DNA of 64,000 nucleotides. Origin: Hexactinellida sp. DTS-2022. Lineage: Eukaryota; Porifera; Hexactinellida. Shown piece after piece: positions 55,874 to 64,000 of this stretch (position 1 is its first letter; each line of letters begins with the position of its first letter). The notes under the pieces are model-generated. The model worked only from the letters and a program-made list of their open reading frames with translations, was not told where the DNA came from and did no database searches. Made by a program: the position numbers and the translations under genes. The DNA is taken from NCBI GenBank assembly GCA_028753945.1, contig JAPNXP010000018.1, forward strand, positions 2,109,643-2,173,642, read 5' to 3'.

Positions 55874-55942
55874 TAATAATGGTTTAATGGTGAGAATAAG
55901 ACAGCGAAGCGGTCTTATTCTCATCTTTAAACCATTATTATG
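55874..55942. repeat. Long hairpin with CGAAGC loop
   Basis: taataatggtttaatggtga and gaataagac pair with gtcttattctca and tttaaaccattatta around agcgaagcg, giving a stem of about 28 bp with few mismatches. The loop sequence links it to the GAA-hairpin family. Confidence 0.7.
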
Positions 55943-55965
55943 CAGAGATTAAATTACTTTGCAAT

Positions 55966-56561
55966 CAGTGTTGTAAATCAAATCAAATATTTCAAATATT
56001 TGATTTGATTTGATTTGATTTGATTTAAGAGAATTTGAATTCTCAAATGATTTGATTTGATTTGATTTGAAATTATTTGAATCCTCAAATGATTTGATTT
56101 GATTTGATTTGAAAATATTTGAATTCTCAAATGATTTGATTTGATTTGATTTGAAATTATTTCAAATCATTTTCAAATCATTTTCGAATCATTTTTCAAA
56201 TCATTTTCAGATCATTTTCAAATAATATTCGGTAAATCATTTTCAAATCGTTTCCAAATCGCTTTAGTATAATTTCACGTCATTTTCAATTCAATTTCAA
56301 ATATATAAGATCATTTTCAAAATTTCTATACGTTTTGACAGTGATTCAGAATCAGAAATGATTTGAAAGTTTCAAATATTTCAAATATTTGATTTGATTT
56401 GATTTGAAATTATTTGAAATTTCAAATATTTGATTTGATTTGATTTGAAATGATTTGAAATCTCAAATGATTTGAAATGATTTGATTTGAAATAATTTTA
56501 AATCTAAAATGATTTGATTTGATTTGATTTGAGAAAAAAAAATGATTTATTTACAAACCTG
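55966..56561. mobile_element. hAT MITE filled with an (ATTTG)n-like minisatellite
   Basis: Ends CAGTGTTGTAAATCA and (complement) CAGGTTTGTAAATAAATC, with a perfect 8-bp duplication TTTGCAAT at 55958-55965 and 56562-56569. The interior is almost entirely gatttgatttgattt, caaatcattttc and tgaaattatttgaa iterations in both orientations. Confidence 0.85.
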
Positions 56562-56884
56562 TTTGCAATACAATATACTGAAATGAATAATTGCGTATAA
56601 TTTATCATCCACGGGTTTCAATTTATTTGAGCTAACAAGCCAACCTTTAATGGAGCTGAAATGAGCACCTTAATTAAGAATTATTGAGCCAATATCATAT
56701 ATTATTAACTAATAATTAATAACTACTAATAAGTAATGAGAATAACATACATAACACATCATTTCCCAAACAGATTACATTAACGAATCACATCCCAGAA
56801 TGAATTTAAGCGCGCGTTAAGTAGTATGTGTAATATACTAGCCACAGGTTAACTTATTTATTATTAATATTACTGTCTTTTAGA
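56562..56884. other. Non-coding AT-rich interval
   Basis: Starts with the hAT target duplication. Nothing else recognised. Confidence 0.35.
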
Positions 56885-57015
56885 GGAGGGAAAGGCCGCG
56901 AAGCGGCCGTTAATTGCATCGCGTAGTGCCTAACACGAACGAACAAAGGTCGAGAAGCGACCTTTGTGAGAGAGTGATCCGTCGCGAAGCGACCGAGACC
57001 GAAGGGCTCGTATCA
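56885..57015 (+). mobile_element. GAA-hairpin family terminus, solo
   Basis: The three GAA-loop hairpins and gaccgaagggctcgtat are intact apart from gtcgagaagcgac, which mutates the second loop. No matching 5' end was found upstream. Confidence 0.6.
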
Positions 57016-57312
57016 TAAAATCATAAAATCCTAATATAGGACAAATTTCCTTGAAAGCGGGAGTTTGAAAAGTTTGGCGGAAAATTGGTCCTGGGGACCA
57101 AAATTTTCATGGAAATTTGGTCCTTCTGTCGAAAATTGGTCCCTCTGAGGCTTGTGTTTATCAGGGTTGCCAACCCTCCCGCTTTTTAGCCTTTATTTCT
57201 CCCATCCTCCCGACCTCCCCAAGGGGCCAAAATTTCCGTGACACCCCTACTACAGTAGTTTTGAATTTCCCCTGATGTATACAAAATAAGGATTTTCTAC
57301 TATATCCACAAT
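57016..57312. other. Non-coding interval with repeat ends
   Basis: 57166-57190 (cagggttgccaaccctcccg) resembles a hAT-like MITE end. 57070-57150 has three loose copies of aattggtcc(c/t). No gene. Confidence 0.4.
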
Positions 57313-59012
57313 CTGGGACATACCTAATTTCCGGAACGGGACGGTACGGAACGGTACCATTCCGGAAAATCAAAGTGCCTAAATTACGGAATTCCCCGGA
57401 ACAGTTCCGGAAAATATGAATACCTAATTTCCGGAACGAAATTATTCCGGAAATTTAAATGCCTATTTCCCGGAATATTCGATTCCGGAAATTATAAATG
57501 TCTAATAATTTCCGGAACAAATTTATTCCGGAAATTTAAATGCCTAATTTCCGGAATATACGATTCCTTTAATTTTGATCCCTAATTTCCAGAACAAAGA
57601 TACCTCCTTTCACTTAACCCTCGATCGAAAGATATGTGCAATCCCGTGGATACCCTACCGAGACTCCGGGTAAAACAATTAGTAATTCCAATTTCCAATC
57701 TTCCATTCCCGTCTAAAATTCCTATTTTTTATTCTTTTACCCCCGGCCCTAAATCATAAGCGTTTTAGGGCCCGCTTAGTCCGAAATCGCTAAATGTAGG
57801 GACAGGGTTGTTTGATTTAAATCACGATTTAAATCAATGATTTTTATTAATAAAAATCATGATTTAAATCTAAAATCTGATTTTTTTGACTTTTTTGATT
57901 TAAATCAGACTTTTTTGATTTAAATCAGATTTTTTATGTCCATTGTTTTTTTGCGAAAAGAAAAGAAATACATTGATAATGAGTCAAATTACATTGATAA
58001 TGAGTCATTATCAATGTAATTAATCTATTAGCCAAATAATATACGCCAATGTGATATAGATTGCAAAAAAACAATTAAATCAAAACTCTGATTTAAATCA
58101 AAAAAATCGGATTTTTTTGATTTAAAAAAAAATCAGGATTTTTATCAACCCTGTCAATAGGGATCAGTCCAGTGATAGGGACTAGACCACTGCGCGGGAC
58201 AATAATTAATTAATTAATTAATTAATTAATGCGAGTCGCGGAACCCACAACCCGCGGGTTCATGCGGGACAAAGGATCTGAATATTTTGCGGGCGGGAGC
58301 GGCACCCGCATACGACCCGCGCAGAGGACCCCATAAATTATTACAATATTATTAGTCATACTAACTAAGTGTCGCACTCAGGAAGGAGGGCAGTGATACA
58401 ATGTGCATTTTACAACGAGAGTTATCATTAATTAAAAACGTATGTAAGTTCCTAAACACTAAGTATGTATAAGTGACACGTGTCGGTAGACAAGGTGGTA
58501 TAGCTACCACCTTTACCAAATGTTCTCACGCACGTACGCATTACAATTTACATACTGATGAAAACTGAGTTCGCTACCAAATTGAAAGTCCAACTAATAC
58601 CACTCCTGTAATTTATTTATAGATAGGGTTCCGGTATTTAAATTGCTAATTTATGTACTTGAGCTGGGATAAATCAACTAAAGATCGATTATAAACCTAT
58701 AACAATATACTTAATCTATGCAAAACGCGGGTCCCTAATTCGCTAGCGATTTAGGACACCCCTAGAACACAATAGGTTAGTTATTTCGGCCCCTGGGTCC
58801 CTAAACGCCCTTACACCGGTTTGTTTCATTTTATCTTGATAATTTAGCACATTTAGTACAAAATAGTATATCAGAATGCAATACCAAATGTTGTCAAAGT
58901 CTATAATAACCTATACCTTGGGGGTCTAACCCGTTCCGTAATTTAGGTACTTTGATTTTCCGGAATGGTACCGTTCCATACCGTCCCGTTCCGGAAATTA
59001 GGTATGTCCACA
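57313..59012. mobile_element. 1.7-kb TIR element with ttccggaa repeats
   Basis: Inverted ends of about 75 bp: GACATACCTAATTTCCGGAA onward at 57317, and its complement ending at 59008, both containing gaacggtaccattccgg. Inside the left end are iterated ttccggaa(a/t) units (57385-57560). It contains a nested hAT MITE (57803-58153), fragments of the gcgatttaggg element, and a second PHD remnant (58365-58400, tgtcgcactcaggaaggagg). Composite and non-autonomous. Confidence 0.65.
57803..58153. mobile_element. hAT MITE, second AAATCA-rich copy
   Basis: Opposite-orientation relative of the element at 12456-12785: ends CAGGGTTGTTTGATTTAAATC and AATCAGGATTTTTATCAACCC...G in broken form. The 8-bp flanks do not match clearly (tgtaggga against tcaatagg), so it is older or rearranged. 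Confidence 0.7.
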
Positions 59013-59156
59013 ATCGGGTGTGATATGTAGGGGGAAAATTACTTCAAAGGAGACAGGTTACTTCGTGACCCCTTGGACTTCGTTTTGACGGGAGTCACTG
59101 AATTTTACTGAATTTGTAATTATTGCCAGTTTACCTTTCTAACTACTATTTAGCTG
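59013..59156. other. ETFA upstream region
   Basis: A short unique stretch between the TIR element and the ETFA start codon, so the ETFA promoter must be compact or lie within transposon sequence. Confidence 0.4.
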
Positions 59157-60176
59157 ATGAGTTTCCACAAATTGCGATTGTTTCCCACTCGTTTATTGTA
59201 TTCAAGATTCCACAGTCGGTCTCTAACTACCCTGCTATGCGTAGAACATGAGCAGGGGCAAGTGAGCCAATCAACTCTGCACACACTCACTGCTTGTCTC
59301 AAGGTGGGAGGAGAACTGAGGTGTCTTGTGGCGGGAGAAGAAGGAAAGGAAACCGATCGAGTGGCTGATGCTGTTTCCAGGTTAGAGGGCGTGTCCAGAG
59401 TTCTGGTAGCAGCCTGCCAATTGTACAAAAAACCTCTGGCAGAACCCATGGCAGATCTCGTTGTGTATTTACACTCAAAGTTTAATTTCTCTCACATCTC
59501 CATGTCTGCCTCTTCTTTCGGTAAAACTGTGATACCCCGAGTAGCTGGAATGCTAGAAGTAGCGCCCATCTCTGAGGTCACTGCTGTGAGATCTCCGGAT
59601 ACGTTCGTTCGGACAGTCTATGCCAGCAATGCCATTGTAACCCTTACAGCTCTCGATGCCCTCAAGCTGTTCACAGTCCGGAGCACTGCCTTCGCTGCTG
59701 CTGCTGCTGCTGAGCAACCCAGCGCTGCGCCCGTGGAGAGCATCGCGGTGCCTGCCGCTGCTCAGAGCAGATCCGAGTGGAGAGGACACACACTCTCCTC
59801 CTCAGAGAGGCCGGAGCTCTCCGGCGCTAAGATTGTGATCTCGGGAGGGAGGGGCCTCAAGAGTGGGGACAACTTTGAATTGCTCTACAGACTCGCTGAC
59901 AAAATGGGGGCAGCTGTAGGGGCGAGTCGCGCTGCCGTGGATGCAGGCTTCGTTCCTAACGAGTTGCAAGTGGGACAGACCGGTAAGATAGTAGCCCCGG
60001 AGCTGTACATCGCTGTGGGGATTTCCGGAGCGATACAGCACCTGGCTGGGATGAAGGACAGTAAGACTATTGTCGCTATCAACAAGGATCCGGACGCCCC
60101 CATATTCCAAGTGGCAGACTACGGATTAGTTGCTGATCTGTTCAAGGCTGTGCCAGAGCTAACTGATATGTTTTGA
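59157..60176 (+). CDS. ETFA: Electron transfer flavoprotein subunit alpha (339 aa)
   Basis: Mitochondrial matrix FAD protein that, with ETFB, collects electrons from acyl-CoA dehydrogenases and passes them to ETF-ubiquinone oxidoreductase. An arginine-rich presequence (about 1-23; [18 protein letters not shown]) precedes the N-terminal domain. The C-terminal FAD domain begins near residue 222 ([20 protein letters not shown]) and includes [60 protein letters not shown] and [20 protein letters not shown], nearly identical to human. Length is close to the human 333. A polyalanine linker (GCT repeats) precedes the FAD domain. Single exon with G+C-rich codons; a possible AATAAA lies at 60340. Confidence 0.97.
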   Translation: MSFHKLRLFPTRLLYSRFHSRSLTTLLCVEHEQGQVSQSTLHTLTACLKVGGELRCLVAGEEGKETDRVADAVSRLEGVSRVLVAACQLYKKPLAEPMADLVVYLHSKFNFSHISMSASSFGKTVIPRVAGMLEVAPISEVTAVRSPDTFVRTVYASNAIVTLTALDALKLFTVRSTAFAAAAAAEQPSAAPVESIAVPAAAQSRSEWRGHTLSSSERPELSGAKIVISGGRGLKSGDNFELLYRLADKMGAAVGASRAAVDAGFVPNELQVGQTGKIVAPELYIAVGISGAIQHLAGMKDSKTIVAINKDPDAPIFQVADYGLVADLFKAVPELTDMF

Positions 60177-60891
60177 ACAAATATACGTTTAATGTTTCGA
60201 ATTCATGTAGTGATTTAATGCGCATTATTATTGGTTATTACTTGGTTCCTCATGCATGCATGCAGATCCTAGCGGAAGGGGAGACCCTTCCCATCCGACT
60301 GAAAGAGCAAATGCATCGTTTCACTCCTCCAAAAATAAATTTTCTTTAGGATCCGAAATGAACACTGCGTCTTACTGTCAGACAGATATACAGTCAGGGT
60401 TTCTTATTATTGATTCCCAGGTAACTGAGGTGAAATATTAATTATTGAAGATACTTCATTTGAAACAAACTTGGTTTTGTGGAATTTAGCTTCTATTAAG
60501 CCCTCTAAGAAAAAGTTCCTTAAACTAACTCTACCCATGTTAACTCGAAGTTATTGTATACGTATGTCCGGAACTGATGAAACTAGAAGAATGAGTTCAT
60601 GTTTGAGGTACAGTGGATGTCGCTTTAAAAGCGGCTTCCACTGTATTCACAAAACTTTTACAGTAGAACTCTGATATTATTACGTTCTGGGAAGGAAAAT
60701 ACGTTGTCAACATCTATTATTTAGAACACTAAAGTGAATAATCAATTTGTCAAATTACCGATAGTTTACAATATTAATTAATTAATTATTGCTATTTGAG
60801 TAAGCTTATAATGTCAGGACTCATGTGTGTTTTATGATCAATCCCTTTGCTCTCTATGACTAACTTAATAATATTAATCTCGTAGATTAGA
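60177..60891. other. ETFA-SNRNP200 spacer
   Basis: Contains an AATAAA at 60340, a 37-bp near-palindrome starting tacagtggatgtcgc at 60607 and a solo pogo-like end (tacagtagaactctg) at 60660. Short frames here (60256-60441, 60471-60674) overlap these repeats or lack family resemblance. Confidence 0.45.
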
Positions 60892-63800
60892 ATGGCCAGT
60901 AAAAATGCCCGAGAGTCCCAGTATGAGTACAAGTCCAATAGCAACTTGGTGCTTACTGCAGACCGCTCCTTGATTGACGTTCGGAGAAGAGACGAGTCGA
61001 CTGGAGAAGTTAAGTCTCTGACTGGCAACCTGACTGGGATTAGTATGGGGGACAAGTACCAGACAGGCAGACCTCCTGAAGAAACTCCCGCCAAGCGAGC
61101 CAAGTATGAGTCAGCAGAGAGCTCTTCTGCTCACTCAAGACAATCTCTATTCTCTGAGACCCAAGAATCTGCGTTCCATGCTCTCCCTCAGTCTCGAACT
61201 CATTTCGAGTTTCTTTTGAACTTCATCAAGCGATATATTGGGGACCAGCCCAAGGATGTGCTCGTGGGAGCAGCAGAAGAAATAATATTGACGCTAAGTG
61301 ACTCTAAGGTTAGCGCCTCTGACAAGCACAGCGAAGTTCTCTCTCTCCTGGGGGACGTCTCGCCCAAGCAATACACAGAGCTCTACAACCTCATCTCCAC
61401 CCTGGTCTCCTTCTCAGACAAGGGTTTCGGCGGTGCCGGGGCGGCCCCTGAGCCCGAAGACATGGAAGCCAGCTCTAGCATCAACGTGCTCTTCTACGAG
61501 GACTCGGGAGACGAGGAGAGGGAAGAGCGCGAAGTGAGAGAAGAGATCGACACTGACCAGGAGTCAGACGATGAACCTCACCTCCACAGGAACTTTGAAG
61601 CAGCGGACCTGTCCGAGCCCTCCCTCGAGACGAGCGAGTTAGATCCTGCGGCAATTGACGCGTACTGGCTGCAGCGTAAAGTCAATTCATTCTATCACGA
61701 TGCTGAGAAATCCCTTCGTATAACTGAGGACATTCTCACTATATTGCGCAATGCGCGGGATGAAGGGGAGTGCGAGAATAAGTTGGTCCTGCTGCTAAGC
61801 TCCGAGTGCTTCTCTTTCATAAAGCTCCTCTCTTCTCACCGTCTGACCATCCTGTACTGCACCCTGCTGCAGCGAGCCTCCTCGGAGTCAGAGAGGAGAC
61901 AGATAGAAGCTTCCATTCAGGAAGATCCTGCTCTCTCCCACGTCCTCAAGATCATCAAGCAGAGCTTACGAGGGCACACAGCCCCTGATAACAGAGGGAG
62001 AGAGAAGAGAATGTCCGCTAAGGAAGATTCTCAAAGAGACGAGTCTACTGCTACCTACGACACTCTCAATCTTTCCCAGCTCTCCTTCTCTCACAGTTCT
62101 CAGCTGATGGTCAACAAGCGATGCGAGCTGCCCGAAGGCTCTTATAGACAATCAAAGAAGGGGTATGAGGAGGTACACGTGCCGGGGGTTAAGAAGGCTG
62201 TTAATCCAGGCGAGTCACTGGTGGCGATTTCTTCTCTCCCTTCCTGGGCACAGCCGGCTTTCTCTGTAGTGGGATACAAGTCTCTGAATAGAATTCAGAG
62301 CAGAATGGCAGATATTTCTATGAATAGCGATGAGAATATCCTGTTGTGTGCGCCTACAGGAGCTGGTAAGACTAACGTGGCACTCTTGTGTATACTCAGA
62401 GAAATTAGCAAACACTTGAGTGGGTCAGAACCCGCTAACTTCGATACTATGAAGATAATATATATCGCGCCTATGAAATCTCTTGTTCAAGAAGTTGTGC
62501 TTAATTTTCGAAATCGTTTAGGCCACTACGGTCTTATTGTTGACGAGATGACAGGTGACAGCCAACTTAGTAAGGATCAAGCCAGAGAGACCCATATAAT
62601 TGTGTGTACTCCAGAAAAGTGGGATATTATAACAAGAAAAGGCAATGAAAAGTCTTTTACTCAGTTCGTGCGTCTGCTCATCATCGATGAGGTCCACCTG
62701 TTACACGATGAGCGAGGTCCTGTCCTGGAGTCGATTGTGGCTCGCACAAACATACAGATAGACTCTACGCAAGAACACGTGAGGATTGTGGGTCTGTCTG
62801 CTACGCTTCCAAACTTCGAGGATATAGCTATCTTCCTTAAGGTAGACCCGAAGAAGGGTCTGTTCCACTTCAACAACTCGTACCGACCTGTTCCGCTGGA
62901 GCAGCATTACATCGGAATAACGGAAAAGAAGGGCCTGAAGCGGTACCAGCTGATGAATGACGTTGTTTATGACAAAGTGTTGGATTTTGCTGGTAGACAT
63001 CAAGTGCTGGTATTCGTTCACTCACGAAAAGAAACCTGGAAGACTGCAAGAACCATCCTTGACATGTCTCTTGAGAAGGACACAATTGGTAAGTTTTTAA
63101 AGGAGGATTCCGCTAGCACGGAAGTGCTTCGTTCTGAGGCTGAACAGGTATCAGACTCTAAGCTAAAAGATTTGTTGCCTTACGGGTTCGCTATTCATCA
63201 CGCTGGGCTCTCTAAGTTAGACAGAACTCTTGTTGAAGACCTGTTTGAGGATAGACATATCCAAGTGCTGTTCTCAACCGCTACTTTGGCATGGGGCGTG
63301 AACCTCCCAGCACACGCGGTTATCATCAAGGGCACTCAGATCTATTCTCCTGAAAAGGGCCGTTGGGTTGAACTGGGTTTATTAAATTGTTTGCAGATGC
63401 TGGGTAGGGCTGGTAGGCCACAACACGACAAGAAGGGACACGGAATCTTGATTACAAACCATGGAGAACTCCAATACTACCTCTCACTAATGAATCAACA
63501 GCTGCCCATAGAGAGTCATTTCATCAAGAGTCTGGTGGATAATTTAAACGCTGAGATAGTATTGAATAATGTCTCATCCATTCAGGAAGGAGTTCACTGG
63601 TTAAGCTACACTTATTTATTTATCAGAATGCTCCGTAATCCTTCTCTATACAACATCTCCTTGGAAACTATAGAAAAAGATCATCTTCTGGAACAACATA
63701 GGTCTAGCCTCATTCACACTGCAGCTCTGCAGCTAGAGAAGAACAATCTCATTCGATATGAGAAGAAATCTGGTACCCTATCCCCAACAGAATATGGGAG

Positions 63801-64000
63801 AATAGCCAGTTACTTCTACCTTACTAACGAGACGGCTGCAATCTATAATAAGATGCTCAAATCGAATCTGACTGAGATAGAGCTATTCCGGATTTTCTCG
63901 CTATCTACCGAATTTCGTTATGTGGCAGTGCGAGACGAGGAGAAAGTTGAAGTTAAGAAGCTTACAGAAGTAGTACCTATTCCTATCAAGGAGGGATACG
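60892..64000 (+). CDS. SNRNP200: U5 snRNP helicase Brr2/SNRNP200, N-terminal half, runs off window
   Basis: Ski2-like RNA helicase that unwinds U4/U6 during spliceosome activation. The start MASKNARESQYEYKSNSNLV with ADRSLIDVRRRDESTGEV matches the SNRNP200 N-terminus. The plug/PWI region contains DIDAFWLQR-like AIDAYWLQRKVNSFYHDA. Cassette 1 has APTGAGKT (487-494), IIYIAPMKSLVQE, DEVH (599-602; DEIH in human), SATLPN (636-641), VFVHSRKET, STEVLRSEAEQ, HHAGLS and QMLGRAGRPQ. The winged-helix region follows (LHTAALQLEKNNLIRYEKK). 1036 codons are visible without an intron, about half of the usual 2,130 residues. V601 in the DExH box is a mild change. Codons shift from G+C-rich to more AT-rich downstream. 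Confidence 0.96.
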   Translation, partial: MASKNARESQYEYKSNSNLVLTADRSLIDVRRRDESTGEVKSLTGNLTGISMGDKYQTGRPPEETPAKRAKYESAESSSAHSRQSLFSETQESAFHALPQSRTHFEFLLNFIKRYIGDQPKDVLVGAAEEIILTLSDSKVSASDKHSEVLSLLGDVSPKQYTELYNLISTLVSFSDKGFGGAGAAPEPEDMEASSSINVLFYEDSGDEEREEREVREEIDTDQESDDEPHLHRNFEAADLSEPSLETSELDPAAIDAYWLQRKVNSFYHDAEKSLRITEDILTILRNARDEGECENKLVLLLSSECFSFIKLLSSHRLTILYCTLLQRASSESERRQIEASIQEDPALSHVLKIIKQSLRGHTAPDNRGREKRMSAKEDSQRDESTATYDTLNLSQLSFSHSSQLMVNKRCELPEGSYRQSKKGYEEVHVPGVKKAVNPGESLVAISSLPSWAQPAFSVVGYKSLNRIQSRMADISMNSDENILLCAPTGAGKTNVALLCILREISKHLSGSEPANFDTMKIIYIAPMKSLVQEVVLNFRNRLGHYGLIVDEMTGDSQLSKDQARETHIIVCTPEKWDIITRKGNEKSFTQFVRLLIIDEVHLLHDERGPVLESIVARTNIQIDSTQEHVRIVGLSATLPNFEDIAIFLKVDPKKGLFHFNNSYRPVPLEQHYIGITEKKGLKRYQLMNDVVYDKVLDFAGRHQVLVFVHSRKETWKTARTILDMSLEKDTIGKFLKEDSASTEVLRSEAEQVSDSKLKDLLPYGFAIHHAGLSKLDRTLVEDLFEDRHIQVLFSTATLAWGVNLPAHAVIIKGTQIYSPEKGRWVELGLLNCLQMLGRAGRPQHDKKGHGILITNHGELQYYLSLMNQQLPIESHFIKSLVDNLNAEIVLNNVSSIQEGVHWLSYTYLFIRMLRNPSLYNISLETIEKDHLLEQHRSSLIHTAALQLEKNNLIRYEKKSGTLSPTEYGRIASYFYLTNETAAIYNKMLKSNLTEIELFRIFSLSTEFRYVAVRDEEKVEVKKLTEVVPIPIKEGY

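Noticed and set aside
58480-58540. gtagacaaggtggtatagctaccacc as a tRNA or riboswitch hairpin
   Set aside because: Only a short stem, with no A/B boxes or acceptor pairing.
60256-60674. Small genes between ETFA and SNRNP200
   Set aside because: Frames overlap a palindrome and a solo transposon end and show no family similarity.

Overview
The window looks like nuclear DNA of an animal or very close relative. It holds a leprecan-type collagen prolyl 3-hydroxylase, an Integrator subunit (INTS9), a SMARCAL1-type annealing helicase, UBE2M, the mitochondrial phosphate carrier, ETF-alpha and the spliceosomal helicase SNRNP200, all separated by AT-rich DNA full of transposon remnants. The species cannot be named from sequence alone. 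Almost every recognisable gene is open from start to stop (or to the window edge) in one exon, including more than 3 kb of SNRNP200, so the lineage looks intron-poor. Splicing is not absent: one orphan SLC17-family exon at 36801-36947 (minus) has a clean acceptor and donor. No retrovirus, LTR element or Polinton was recognised.

Layout. 1-1583: 5' two thirds of INTS9 (minus, runs off the left edge). 1584-8426: non-coding DNA with hAT, pogo-like and foldback elements, plus a possible small membrane-adaptor gene (6259-6756, plus). 8427-9056: a Rab GTPase (minus). 9057-16632: dense mobile-element debris: a family with GAA-triloop hairpins, a 141-bp tandem repeat, a pogo-like MITE, an element carrying a near-consensus hammerhead ribozyme (12316-12360), a hAT MITE, a Tc1/IS630-like element with iterated 21-bp repeats at both ends, and a 1.2-kb foldback. 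16633-18564: prolyl 3-hydroxylase (minus). 21412-21951: UBE2M (minus). 22127-23035: an element with a PHD-finger remnant.

23.5-55.9 kb is dominated by an apparently undescribed repeat system. Units of about 0.7-1.4 kb with interchangeable end modules alternate with a near-perfect hairpin of about 125 bp (20 copies) and with short palindromic motifs (18 copies). Units left of the central genes read forward and most units to the right read in reverse, so a gene island (NDUFB10-like ORF, orphan SLC17 exon, SLC25A3, SMARCAL1; 36.2-41.0 kb) lies between inverted arrays. Two PIF/Harbinger-like MITEs in opposite orientation lie near the outer edges.

55.9-59.1 kb is MITE-rich. 59157-60176: ETFA (plus). 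60892-64000: N-terminal half of SNRNP200 (plus, runs off the right edge).

The genes are unrelated housekeeping functions (snRNA 3'-end processing, vesicle traffic, collagen modification, neddylation, mitochondrial transport and electron transfer, fork remodelling, splicing). Nothing suggests an operon or pathway cluster. The features most worth a second look are the hairpin-punctuated repeat arrays, the hammerhead ribozyme, the PIP-box-like motif in the SMARCAL1 homologue and the candidate tyrosine/PPxY membrane adaptor.
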